A DNA stretch of 64,000 nucleotides from Apostichopus japonicus (taxonomy: Eukaryota; Echinodermata; Holothuroidea; Aspidochirotida; Stichopodidae): assembly GCF_037975245.1 (NCBI RefSeq), contig NC_092565.1:14105499-14169498 (forward strand), written 5' to 3'. Below are positions 36,201 through 47,160 of the stretch, one piece after another. Each line of letters begins with the position of its first letter. Within the stretch, counting starts at the first letter, position 1. Under the pieces are notes generated by a model. The model did not search any database. It was not told where the DNA came from and saw only the letters and a list, made by a program, of their open reading frames with translations. A program made the translations under genes and the position numbers.

Positions 36201-38256
36201 GACGTAACTATCGTAGTTATCATGATAACAACATGACTTTCAACACGTAGTTCTTTCACAGTCAGGTACGGTCATAACATAAGCAAACACTATACCGGTA
36301 TGTATTTACTCCTATATCTCCTTGTATAGAGATTCTATGTTTATTTCGGATGTTATTTGCGGTACCATTACATACTATAGTGTCGCAGAAAGTAACCAAG
36401 TTCTCTAAACTCTTTTTTTCATCCAAAGGGTAATTCCTAATGAAGGCTTCTTGGAACTATCACGTCATGGTGTGTCCCTGCCAATGCTTCCATGAACGTC
36501 ACAATGGGAAAGTTATTAGAGCGGAACGTTCTATTAACAGTTTACCAACTCTCGGTATAACAGTTCATTCATTGGAACAAAGACGAAACAACACTTTGTC
36601 TCAAGGTACAAACTGTTCTGAATTAAGTATATCATAACATACAGAATTAATAATAATAAAACTGGTTTATGTATAAGCTGAATATCAACAGTGTATTATA
36701 AACGTATACAGCGTTAGCTATATAAAACCGTCTCTTTAGAGATTTGTAACGATATTCTCCATCCCCTTCCACCCCACCCCCTTCCATCCCCTAAATGTGA
36801 TACTGAAACACTAAATATTATCTATCATTCATGGACAGTAAAATTTTGTGTACACGTGGTAAATAAGTACCAATCGGAACGGTATCTCCGCTGTACTAGT
36901 TTAAGGTATCTAGTAACCAATTTAAAGTGTCAAAGATACCTCAATGACTTAACCTTTGTTTAAACTGATTGGCTTGAACTTTGTTCCAACTTTGTTAAAC
37001 ATTATTGATCTTCAATCTGACAGGGAGCAACACGAGACACATTCTTAATGTACCCCAAAACAAACTTTGTAAAATTAGTGAACTCTATTTATTATTTTTG
37101 TATTATTATTATTTTTTTTTTTCGTTTTTCTCAGGTTAACAGACTAAATGCAATAGTCGAGCTAGGACTGTTGGTATTTGTGTGTGTGTGTGCGTGTGTG
37201 TTTTTTGGGGGGTTTTCTTTGACAGAATGACAGATGAATCCTAATCGATTAAAACTTATGTTCATAAACGGAAACTGATGAGAATTATCACAAATTTAAG
37301 AGAAGCGTTGGTTGCAACCAGTGACCCCAGGATTACAAACTCTGCAGCTATATGCAGTGCTATATAATTGGTGGCGATCACATTAACTTTTTGTCCTCTT
37401 CATTGCTACATGGTGCTGACTGCAGTCAGGCCAATAATAAACTGAATTTGAATGTGAAATTAGCCTATATCTTTTTTCTTTTTTTTTCTGTTTCAAAAGA
37501 TCGACTAAATTTCAGTCTATTCACATTCGAACTATAAACCAATCTAATCAGATTGAAATATATTGACGGGATCACGTTAGGCTCCTGAGTTAAAGGCATG
37601 ATACAAACATGACACTATCCGGCAGTCCGATGAAGACTGCAGGATTAAATAATATTCTGTCGAGTCTCTCTCACGGTCCCCTCGGGGAATTTTGTACGAA
37701 CTCCCTACAAAAAAACGAACAACGATGATCTATAGAAACATACTGCCCCTTTCACATCCCCTCCCGCCCCCCTCCCCGACCCCTCCGTAAATACCAGTTA
37801 AAGATGGCAGCATGGAGAAAGCAGTTCGCCTATATATATCATTCTATCACAGCTTGCAGTTACTTGAGAATATGGCTGACAAGATATTCCTCATTCAGAT
37901 TATTGAAACTGCAGCTAGAATTGACATAAAGTGTATATAAGATAATTGGAAAGTTCACCAATTAACCTATCCACAACCGAGAAAGTATATCCACATGTTA
38001 TCACGATTAATAAATTGCAGTTTATAGAGACTAAATGAATACAAGATATATATAAAGTAGGTATACTGTATAAGCTACCGTAAACAATATGTACCGTTGT
38101 CTCAATATCAATGTTTATAGGCAGGTTACAAATACGCCATTATCAATAACTCCCTCCCGAAACCACTACCCGGTACACACACAGACCGATCGACAGACAG
38201 ACACTCACGCACGCACACACTCTTTGCATCCCATCATCTCTTTTTATATACCGGTA
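30250..38256. other. Long intergenic stretch without a recognised gene
   Basis: Eight kilobases of AT-rich sequence. Open frames at 30935-31174, 33533-33775, 35293-35583 and 35753-36025 show no recognisable domain and I treat them as chance. Notable local structures are hairpins at 34671-34711 and 35855-35915. A C-rich block with gggcccc words (35320-35540) resembles transposon edges but has no paired ends that I can define. Confidence 0.4.
35855..35915. other. Near-perfect 26 bp-arm hairpin
   Basis: The arms 35855-35880 and 35890-35915 are inverse copies with a single mismatch (aatctggcaatatt then gagagatta), separated by a 9 base loop. The size is that of a small-RNA precursor, or of a tiny foldback element. 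There is no evidence of transcription. Confidence 0.9.
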
Positions 38257-39772
38257 CAGGGACGTAGCCAGGGGGGAGCAGGGGGAGCGACCGCTCCCCC
38301 CCTTTCAGTGTTGATTTTTTTTTTTAAACTGTTGTTTTTTAGAATGGTATTTTGTCAGTGCTCTTTTGATCTTGAATACTCGTCAGCTCTGTTAATTCGA
38401 TTGTAATCGTAGTAACATTCACGCCTACTGATTCAACTACTTACTTAGTTTGGCAGATGCAATTAGCTTAATTAAGCTTATAGCCAATTACAAGCCTACA
38501 GTTGGCCACTGCGTAATAAAATACATATTGCCTACCTAACCGCACTCTTTCGAATGTCACGAACTGTATGCACAACAGCGTCGACAACGTTCATTCTATG
38601 AGTCGTCCTAAGTTGTTGCACGAACAGCGTGTTATGAAGCTAAGCTAGCAATCGTACGTGATATGCACTTCCTATAATAATTATTACACTGCTAATACAC
38701 TGCGATAACGATATTTGTTTTTAGGCCACTGCATATCTGGCTATATTACAAAATATGAAAGTTTATATTGTCCATCAGTTAAGTTCGTCCAATGTATTAA
38801 AGTCCAGACATTGGACAATAAACAAGAATCATCCTACTGGAAAAATTGTAAAAGAGCACTATGTTTGTCTTTCTGATATATTATGTAAAAGAACATGTAA
38901 AAGAATTCAAACAAGAAACAAAATCTGCTGATAATGATATCATATGATCAGGGGCGTAGCCAGTATGTAGCACTGTAGGCCCGGGCCTACATTTTTTTTG
39001 GCCAAGTTATCTTTTTTTAAAAACACCCATAATTCAAATTGATAAGCTTGCTGGACGAGTTTAAGAGTCTATAGACAGGAAAAACTATTGAAATGAACGT
39101 AGCAAGAATATGGCTAAATTAGGTGACCTATTCAGGCTGTCATCTAGGCTGTCATTTCTATCTCGTGCCGTTTCATTCAACACTCTACCCGCCGAAAAAG
39201 ACTAGGATCTGATCTTTTTTTCAGTTTTTTAATATGTAGTTATAAGAACCCGTTTACGCAGATAATATTTTAGTTGAGAAAACAGTTGAGAAATTCAGAT
39301 GGCAATCGTCGGATAGCTCTCGCCTTCTCTTATTAATTCATTAAACATTTACTAGCTACAGTTGTATCAAAGACAACTACTGGCTATAGTTGTATCAAAG
39401 ACATTTCTGGCCTATCTTTGTTTCTACAAGTGTCAGAAGTTGAAAAGTAAGACTACTCTGTACATGTACCTTGCTAATTTTAATACATTATGTAGTATTG
39501 AATTACGTACTATTTTAACTTGTTTGTTTATTGGGTTTAAAAGTGATATTGAATGAGGTGTCTCAAGTTAGCAAGAGGCCAGGGAACCAGAATGAACACT
39601 CGGGAAGGGCCGTTTCCGGCCATCTGGGGGGTTTGTAAAACCAAAAATTTTCTTGTACGCTGCGCGCCAACCGATGGTGGCGCTCCGCTCAGATAGTCGT
39701 GCCTACAACTTTGAAAATCCATATCAATCGCAAAAAGTGCTCCCCCCTTTCAAATTCCTGGCTACGTCGCTG
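38257..39772 (+). mobile_element. 1.5 kb hAT-like element with palindromic TSD TACCGGTA
   Basis: The left end is CAGGGACGTAGCCAGG and the right end CCTGGCTACGTCGCTG at 39772 (allowing the attcct junction). TACCGGTA is duplicated exactly outside both (38249-38256 and 39773-39780). Inside, a second left-type end, CAGGGGCGTAGCCAG, starts at 38949, so the element may be a composite. The right part carries the GCGGAGCG module in reverse orientation (39648-39696). No transposase is seen. Confidence 0.83.
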
Positions 39773-39835
39773 TACCGGTACATGTGTGGCAGATTTGTAT
39801 TCTACTAAAAATATCATGTGTATAAAAGTAAGAAA

Positions 39836-39981
39836 GCCTGACTTTTCGATCCTAGCAGGATCTTCTTCAGAGGCTGAATGACAAGTTACAGTAACAGAAG
39901 GGACAAATACACACACAGAACACATTGTCCCCACATAGTCCCTTCTGTTACTGTTACTGTAACTGACATTGAAAAGTCAGG
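39836..39981 (-). ncRNA. Penelope-like inverted repeat with a hammerhead-like motif (minus strand)
   Basis: On the minus strand, 39870 to 39844 reads CTGAAGA, then a GATCC/GGATC stem with loop TGCTA, then GAAA. This is the order of a hammerhead ribozyme core (CUGANGA, stem II, GAAA), though one extra A sits between the core and stem II. The region also forms a long hairpin: gcctgactttt (39836-39846) pairs with 39971-39981, and cagtaacagaagggac (39889-39904) with 39938-39953. Penelope-like retroelements are known to carry hammerhead motifs. Stems I and III are not convincing here, so activity is doubtful. Confidence 0.4.
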
Positions 39982-41286
39982 CCCTCTTACTGTTACACAT
40001 TCTCCTACACGGGCTCTCTAGTGGATAAGCAGTTTGCTAACAGTTTTGTTTTATTTTCCTTTTAGAAATATCTATATAGGTAAAGGTTATTTTCATGGCA
40101 GGCTGACAGAAGTCAGTCCATGGCAGTTCAGTAAATATATAATGAGTATACACCTTCCTTCATTACTCCCTATGTATACAGAGTCGATCGTCTGTTGTTT
40201 GCCGTTCTATTAATAATCCTCGTTAGTAAAACAATGATTCATACATCTATACAATGCCTCCATTACATTGGTCTATTTAAACAACTATCGACAACAATGA
40301 GTGTTATCACACTCAATAAGCATAATCATTAATGTGTTCACGTGCATGATATCTATAAGCTACGGTTTGTGAATTCGCGCCAAAACTCAGTCTCGTTATT
40401 CGATAACTTTTATAACCCAAGAAAAGCCGAGTAGGCCTATGTTACTATTCAGTGCGTACTCTGGATCCAGTAGACTGCAGACTGATAGTGTAAATGTGCA
40501 GATGCCTCTGCGTTCAAAGTTGAAGAGCCTAAATAATATCTATATTTCGAACGATTCGGTTTCCTCGCGATCTCTCTTCCACGAGCAAGCAGTTTCACTG
40601 TTATTTGACTGGTAAGCATCGGTGAACATGAATATTTAACAGTTCGCTTTCCTCTTTATTTTAAATCAAAGAGTAAAGATAAACTGCAACAACACAAATG
40701 CCGCTGATATTTTGTAAAACGTTTTCATATACTTAACGGATTAAGTTTATTACGTAAATATATTCATTTCAGATATTTTTACTTTCATATTCTGTGTTAG
40801 GCTAATATTCATTTGACTTTTAAAGCGTTCAGTGGGTATGACGGTGGGCAAATGTTATCAGGTTCAATCGTGTTCCAATCCATAATTTAGCCTGCAATAA
40901 AGCAGTCTTAATTTCGCTCTTGTTGTATGTTTGGGTGCTACTAATGATTACCGGTATATTACTGGTTTTCGTGATATACATCTTTAAAGTATGTTAAATC
41001 TTATGAATGCTCCTAAAAAGCAGCATTTTGCGTCCTTTTCTATTGTTTTTCTCAACCTCACTGATTCTACTATGCCATAACGACATACATAACTAGCTTA
41101 TCTTTTCAAATCTTACTTCAATTGGGCTGCATAAAAGTCGAAGAAATTTACAACTTTCAAATTTGTATTCTCGAAGATATTTTCCGTTGGGATCCAAATA
41201 AACCTCACCCGTAATATGAATATTTTGAAGGTACGAACGTCATTGGCCAATACGTAATACAACACCATGCTTGATATGTGTAGATA

Positions 41287-41406
41287 CTTTTTAAGAAAAA
41301 GTCGCCCAGGAAAGAACCTTGGCACGAAAACCAAACTAACGAACGACTGATCCGCTCTCAACCCCAGTCCCCTTGCATCGGGACTGTGACTGTGTGATCA
41401 TCGTCG
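41287..41406 (+). repeat. 120 bp dispersed repeat, copy 1
   Basis: Inverse of 44812-44940. The shared words are cgactgatccgctc, agtccccttgcatcg, gactgtgtgatca and aggaaagaac. The two copies face each other across about 3.4 kb. Confidence 0.75.
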
Positions 41407-42216
41407 GGTGTGCATCACCATTCCCCTCGAAAGGGAACAGATACTACAGATGATCTTAGTCAAAAGGCCGAGAATTGATTTGTGTAGATTGTCTATGACA
41501 GTTGTACTAGGGAATGAGCTGTTAGAGTCCAGCTCGCTGGTTGTACCAAGGTACCAACCTGACGCTTTGAATCTATTTATAGCAACGGCTCATAACTAAA
41601 CCTGCATCTCTAATTGGTTGAATTCAAACTAGTGGGTTGGGCGGGAACTGTATGCGATTAATATTAAATGTGTAATTTATCGGAGGACACTTTTCTCATT
41701 TTCTGCAAATGTTCTTAATTGCCCGCCAATCAACGCTTTTGGCAGGGAAAAAAACTTGGCTAATATCTTAGTTTGCTGTTTTGTGATTGATATATTGGAA
41801 GAAAAAAATCGATGGACTTGTCAAAAAAGTGGAAACGGTCGCAAAACGCTTCTTTAAGGCCAAACTGGTCATCATGACGTCAGCGCTTCAGTGAATGAGT
41901 CAATGTTAATGTTAATCCATTTTATAAATACTACTAACTCAACCAAAGCATTTTCTTTAAATTCATATGACCAAACCCAGCATTCGTTTTAGATGACACA
42001 CGGTAACAAAGCACCATTTGTCAGTATATCAGTAATTTTCACAAAAGTTAAAACATGGTGTTGCGGTGAACTCTCGATTGCTCTTGAAGTAGTTTATTAA
42101 TTTTATTTTTACTATAAAACACAATTCCTCTGTAATCATACCCTCTTTCTCTGTTTCCTGCAATTCTGCGGCGCTATATGCATAACATAAACCGCTTTGA
42201 TCGGTGTCAATAACAC

Positions 42217-42226
42217 GCGCATGCGC
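42217..42226. promoter_or_regulatory. NRF1-like palindrome GCGCATGCGC
   Basis: A perfect 10 bp palindrome matching the core of NRF1 sites, with CpG enrichment around it in an AT-rich setting. It is followed within 20 bases by atgaaatggcgcgcggcc. No linked gene could be identified, so promoter function is speculative. Confidence 0.25.
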
Positions 42227-43085
42227 TATTAGGATCATGAAATGGCGCGCGGCCTACTGGTAATATGTTCTGGTACAAGCGTTCTGTACAGACCAGTGAC
42301 TAATGTAAAAACGTTATAAACCTTGAACATAGATTGTGCTATCAATTAACCGAGATAAAGGACTACTGGTAATATATAGATAAAATATAGTTATTTACTG
42401 GTACACACATGTTTTGATTTGTCGAAATTTGTTTCTCAAGGTCTGGACACAGATATCGAATTCAGAGTAAAACATGTTACTTATAATAGGCCGATAGTTA
42501 ATCAAACTGTGAGTTCTCCGCTATATGGCAAAACACGTCAGTGGTACTAGTAGAAACGCGAAATATTTAGCCGTTATACTTTGCATCCAATAAACTGTAA
42601 CAGCCATTGAATCATTTTGTTGATGGGGCCTCGGAGCCGGGGACAATAATGTCGCCGGCCTCATTTTTAAAGGTCTTCGTTTCCCCTCAGTGCATTATGG
42701 AAATGTGAATACGTTGTTTTATTTATCATATACTTCTCCGCGTCGGCCTTCAATTGATTCCGAGCCCCTGGACTGTATTCGCCCCTCGCAAGGCCGACCC
42801 ACAGGCGTGACAAGAGAGCAGGCCAGAGGAGGGGGATACAGCCTCTAGGCCCGGGTCGATAAGGGGTATCGAGAAATGTGCGATAACTATAACGTATTTT
42901 CAGTTTCATCATGTATGGTTCTTAAAGGAAAATGAGCACTTCTAAAGGGTCCCGGTGGCGTCATTTTCCCCGGGGACCGACCTGGTTCTCCGGACGCTAT
43001 AGGGCCCAGATGACATTACAAGTAATCTCGTTTCGTTTCGCTTCTTTAATGAGTTTTGAACGTCTACAACTTCCTGATTTTCTGG

Positions 43086-43467
43086 CAAGGGCGTAGGAAA
43101 CGGGGGCTGGGGCGCCAGCCCCCCCCCCAGTGAAAAATATGGAGGGGCGGAAGTATCATTCCGCCCCTTCCCCCCCCCCCCCGCTTCGCAAGTCAGAACA
43201 CCCCTTTTTCATTTCCAAATGAGAAAAAAATCTCATTTGTAGCACCAAATTGCATCTAAGGCCAGGTGAAAATGCAAAATTATATCCAAATGGAGTAGGT
43301 GGGTTGAAGTGTGCGATATTGCACCAAATTGCATCTGAAGCCACCTGGAAATGCAAAAAAAATCCAAAGGGGAGGGGGACACCCCCTTCCCTTAGACCCC
43401 TCCCCCAGGCCGGCCATCAGTCTTCAGCCCCCCCCCCCTTACTCAAAAGTACCTTCCTACGCCACTG
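43086..43467 (+). mobile_element. hAT-like MITE (family B), copy 2, TSD TTTTCTGG
   Basis: The same ends as the 25198 copy (CAAGGGCGTAGGAA and TTCCTACGCCACTG). They are flanked by the perfect duplication TTTTCTGG (43078-43085 and 43468-43475). It is 382 bp, differing from copy 1 mainly in homopolymer lengths and in an extra duplicated caccaaattgcatctga segment. Confidence 0.94.
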
Positions 43468-43475
43468 TTTTCTGG

Positions 43476-45090
43476 AGTACCAAAAGCTTTATCTGAAACA
43501 TATTTGCTGCCATACAGAACGGCATACAACTATCAGGAATAAGATATTGACACGAGAAATTCAGCTAATCGTGAGGAATTTTTCTCTTCTAAAAATATAG
43601 ATTAGATTGCCTCTCCTATAAAAGTCTCCCTTAAATATGTTTGGTTCATTTTGAAAGCCACAGTGTAATTCTGTAGCCATTCTGCACTATATACAATGAA
43701 CCAATTCCCTTGACAAAAATGACATTGCATATGATAGGAACTAACTCAGACAGTTTCCATCTTATGTTTAAATATTCTGTCACAAGTTGGGATGTCATAC
43801 CCCCCCCCCCCACCCAAGTTTCGTGTTTCCCTGACATATACAAATATGGGAGAAGCCCCCCCCCCCCCCTGGGGCTTTGCGTTTATACCAACCTCAGAAC
43901 TTACATCAGCTCCAAAACAGCAACATTTTGGAGGGTGACAAGTTCATTATAGTATAAGAGTCTTCCTGCCCGTGATGTTTTTAGACAGATACGGCAAATT
44001 TCATTTGGGCACCAGGGGACACCGAGCCTTTGGGAGATATATTAACCCCACCCCCTCTCCGTTGGCGACGCTTCTATTTATTGTTGATTTTCCATATAGT
44101 GAAAACTATTGTTGATTTTCCATATAGTGAAAACTATTCTTGTGCAGGTTTAAGCATAGGCTATCTGTGAAATTACGTAGAGTGCTCATTTATCTTACTG
44201 TACTATAGCTATGAGTATCGGGTGCATTTATCCATGTCGCAGTAGGTTGAAGTTACAGTGAAAAGTATCAATAGGCCTACGTACCATTCACCTCGAACAA
44301 GGTGAGCCTACAATGACAAATGGTTGATAACCTGCCTATGGACAATATAGCACGACTTAAGTCTGTTTGCTAGCTACCAGTAACACAATATGCTAGAGAG
44401 GAAACCATGCAGTAAAGTAACTACCATACGTCATCGTATGATAATGTGACATCGAATTCTACTGAACGGCTTGCATCATCATCTGGCGCGTGAACATTTA
44501 TTATGCTTGTCTTGTCGTTCATGTTGCTTTTGGATGCTAAGATCATGTGAAGCACTAAATTCTCCTTTTAGGGGAATCGTGATACACAGTGACCTGACGT
44601 TTGTATTTGTATATTTATTTGTTTCATCACAATTTACAGTGTGACGGGAAGTCTCCTATAAAGCCTGTAAGGCTTAACAAAGTAGGAGACTCCCCCAAAA
44701 AGAAAAAAAAAGAAAGAAAAACTTAAGAATAGAAAAAGAAAAGTTAATAGTAGCATCTACAATGATGAAATAATCGAATTGACTCTACTTGACGTTGACG
44801 TTGACTCTACGTGACGTTGATCACACACAGTCACAATTTCGCGATGCAAGGGGACTCGTGTTGAGCGGATCAGTCGTTTGTTAGTTTTGGTGTTCTAGCC
44901 CATGTTCTTTCCTGCATGGGTGACTTTTCTTAATAAAGTTTTAAGGACGCATTGCATCAGCTGGCTATAGTACGCAATACCGATTTACTGCCACCTGTAA
45001 GCTTTGCTTTTAGTTAGGCTATACAATGCACATTGTATTTACTTCAATGATATATCAAGATTAAGTACGTGATAAAAAAAAAATCGAAGG
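43476..45090. other. Intergenic with small duplications
   Basis: C runs at 43800-43812 and 43857-43869. A 28 bp unit, attgttgattttccatatag followed by tgaaaact, is repeated twice in tandem (44080-44135). The second copy of the 120 bp dispersed repeat lies at 44812-44940. No gene is seen. Confidence 0.5.
44812..44940 (-). repeat. 120 bp dispersed repeat, copy 2
   Basis: Inverse of 41287-41406. Its + strand right edge reads taataaagtt. No protein or structured RNA is recognised. Confidence 0.75.
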
Positions 45091-45095
45091 ATCAT

Positions 45096-45955
45096 CAGGC
45101 GCGGCGGAACGGGAAAATTATTGGGGGGGGGGGGCTAATGTGTGCATGGAGACTATCTAAGCGGAACGCCACCATCGGTTGGCGCGGAGCGTACAAGAAA
45201 ATTTGGGTTTTTCAAACCCCCAGATGGCCGGAAACGGCACTTCCCGAGTGTTTTATCCTACGAATACCTAGCCCTAAAATATGGGTCTCAAGCCTGCAAT
45301 TTCTCAGATTGCACGTAAAAATCTGTTAAAACATTGTAATTTGTATATTCGATGGTGTTTTAAGAGAGTATAGCTATTACTCGTAGTGTACTCGCAAAGA
45401 AGACGTTTTTGAGTGTAGTTAATTACTACTTGCAATTAAATGCAATAATTAAATAAATGTCATAAGAAAAAACAGAAACGGCATTTCTTAATGTCAACCA
45501 ATGGGTAATTCCAAAACCATGTGCAGTTGCCAACAAATTTCTATGAACCAAGCACTGTCACGAATGCATGTACCCTATACAGTACAGGTGAAATGCTAAT
45601 ATTGTGTTTTTGTTCGTGTAATAATTGATTGCGTTTAAACATAGAGCCATGTTCCACGCCTTGCGTGTACTCGTAGTGTAAACGCAAATTTTGATGAGTG
45701 TATAGCGTTTAGCTTATTACACACTTATTTAAACAATATTCGATGAGGCATGATACAGACAATGTTGTACAAAGCCAGGGGACGGGCCGAGGGTTCCCCC
45801 CCCCCCCAGAATTTACTAAAATTATTACACCTATATAGTATACGTGTGCATCTGACAGATCGACAAGTATGCATTGAAAAATGGGCAGATGCACGTTTCG
45901 GAGCCTTGGTAAATATTGGGGTGCTTATCATGCATTTGCCCCCTCAACTTTTTCG
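45096..45955 (+). mobile_element. hAT-like element (family C), copy 2, right end lost
   Basis: Starts CAGGCGCGGCGGAACGG like the element at 29115 and matches it through gagtgtagt (about 45418). It then carries sequence not seen in copy 1 and rejoins it from ggggacgggccgaggg to ccccctcaacttttt. The right terminal repeat is missing, so no target duplication can be read. Confidence 0.8.
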
Positions 45956-46559
45956 GGAAGATGCTCTCTGTCTATGTCCTCCCCGTTTCTACGCCTTTCA
46001 TATAATAAATGGGAACAAAAATTATGACGTTATTACGAGGGGGCTCTGCCTATAACCAGCATCCCCTTCCTCTCTCTTGTACTGATTGCATCACCCACTT
46101 GAATAATAGTAAAACACAAAATGTAACTCCCTTTGTTAAACTGACTTTAATAAAGAAGCCATCATTATCAATTACGAAATATTACCCAGTCCTATAAATT
46201 TCTTTTGCTACCAGTTCCTCCTCCCACATTTCCCACCCTGGATTCGAAATGGCTAAGAAGCGGCATATTGATTATTACAATTTACCCATTTTAAAAATTT
46301 GTGTCCACCTGCACATATAACTCCACAATTGGTAACAACAACGGTAGGCTACTTAGAGAAGCATGAAGATAGGTGTTGGTCCCCACGTGATTTTGTTGAG
46401 ACGATCAACCCTTCAACGAACTTGTGCGAAAATAGGGCAATCTCTTATCCTGACCTCAGCATGAACCCATGCGTCAGGCGACGTCTGGCTTTTTTTCCTT
46501 CTGCTTTTGTGTACTAATGTACATATGAAGCCATCCCTTTAAATTGCGAAATACGACTC
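45956..46559. other. Intergenic, nothing recognised
   Basis: No gene or bounded repeat. The open frame 46299-46517 has no recognisable domain. Confidence 0.4.
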
Positions 46560-46760
46560 TTTTGCATGCGCGATATCAGAGGCTACTCGATTTCCTATTG
46601 GCTGCTACAGTACGATCATGAGTAGAAAAGGCATTTGATTGGTTTACTTCATTAAGTTCACGAGCTTCGGAACCCTGTCAGGTCAAGTACACATGTATAC
46701 TGTACGGCTACGCCGATCTATCTAGATTCGGAAACTCACATATATAACAAGTGGGGATTA
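46560..46760 (+). promoter_or_regulatory. Possible promoter region of the PPP1R3-type gene
   Basis: Contains GCATGCGC (46564-46571), two inverted CCAAT boxes (ATTGG at 46597 and 46638) and a TATA-like catatataac near 46739. They lie 400-600 bases before the putative 5'UTR donor at 47161. Caution: part of the first CCAAT block (tttcctattgg) recurs in reverse at about 34885, so it may belong to a repeat. Confidence 0.25.
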
Positions 46761-47160
46761 AGAAATATTACTCAATAGTTACTCAATAACACTACAAATT
46801 TGAGTCAAATTTGACTTAATGTTTTAAAAATAAAAATAATAAAATAATCAATTATTTTGAAGCACGTTTTTAAGCCATTGAAAGGAATTAAAAATTAAAA
46901 AGTTTTTCATTTTTTCCCTTTTAATATTAGAATAACCCTGGTCGTTCGAATCGGTTTGACATCCAACATGCGACAGCTAGCTTCTTCAATTCTCTACACA
47001 ACATACGTTGATCTTCTTCCGGAAACAGTTCGGTCCTAACTCACAAGCCGTAGAGTACTTAGATTTCAAGTAGTATGATTGCCGGTCCAAGATATTGTAC
47101 GTTTGCAAGATGCCACCGTTTCATTAGCCGGACTGTTTAACAATCTCTTGCCTCTTTTCA

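Larger units (their letters stand above)
39990..43077. other. Intergenic, nothing firmly recognised
   Basis: AT-rich with a CpG-bearing patch near 42205-42255 that includes the palindrome GCGCATGCGC (42217-42226). A GC-rich block at about 42620-43000 has gcctcggagccggggac-type words but no paired ends. No gene is supported. Confidence 0.4.
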
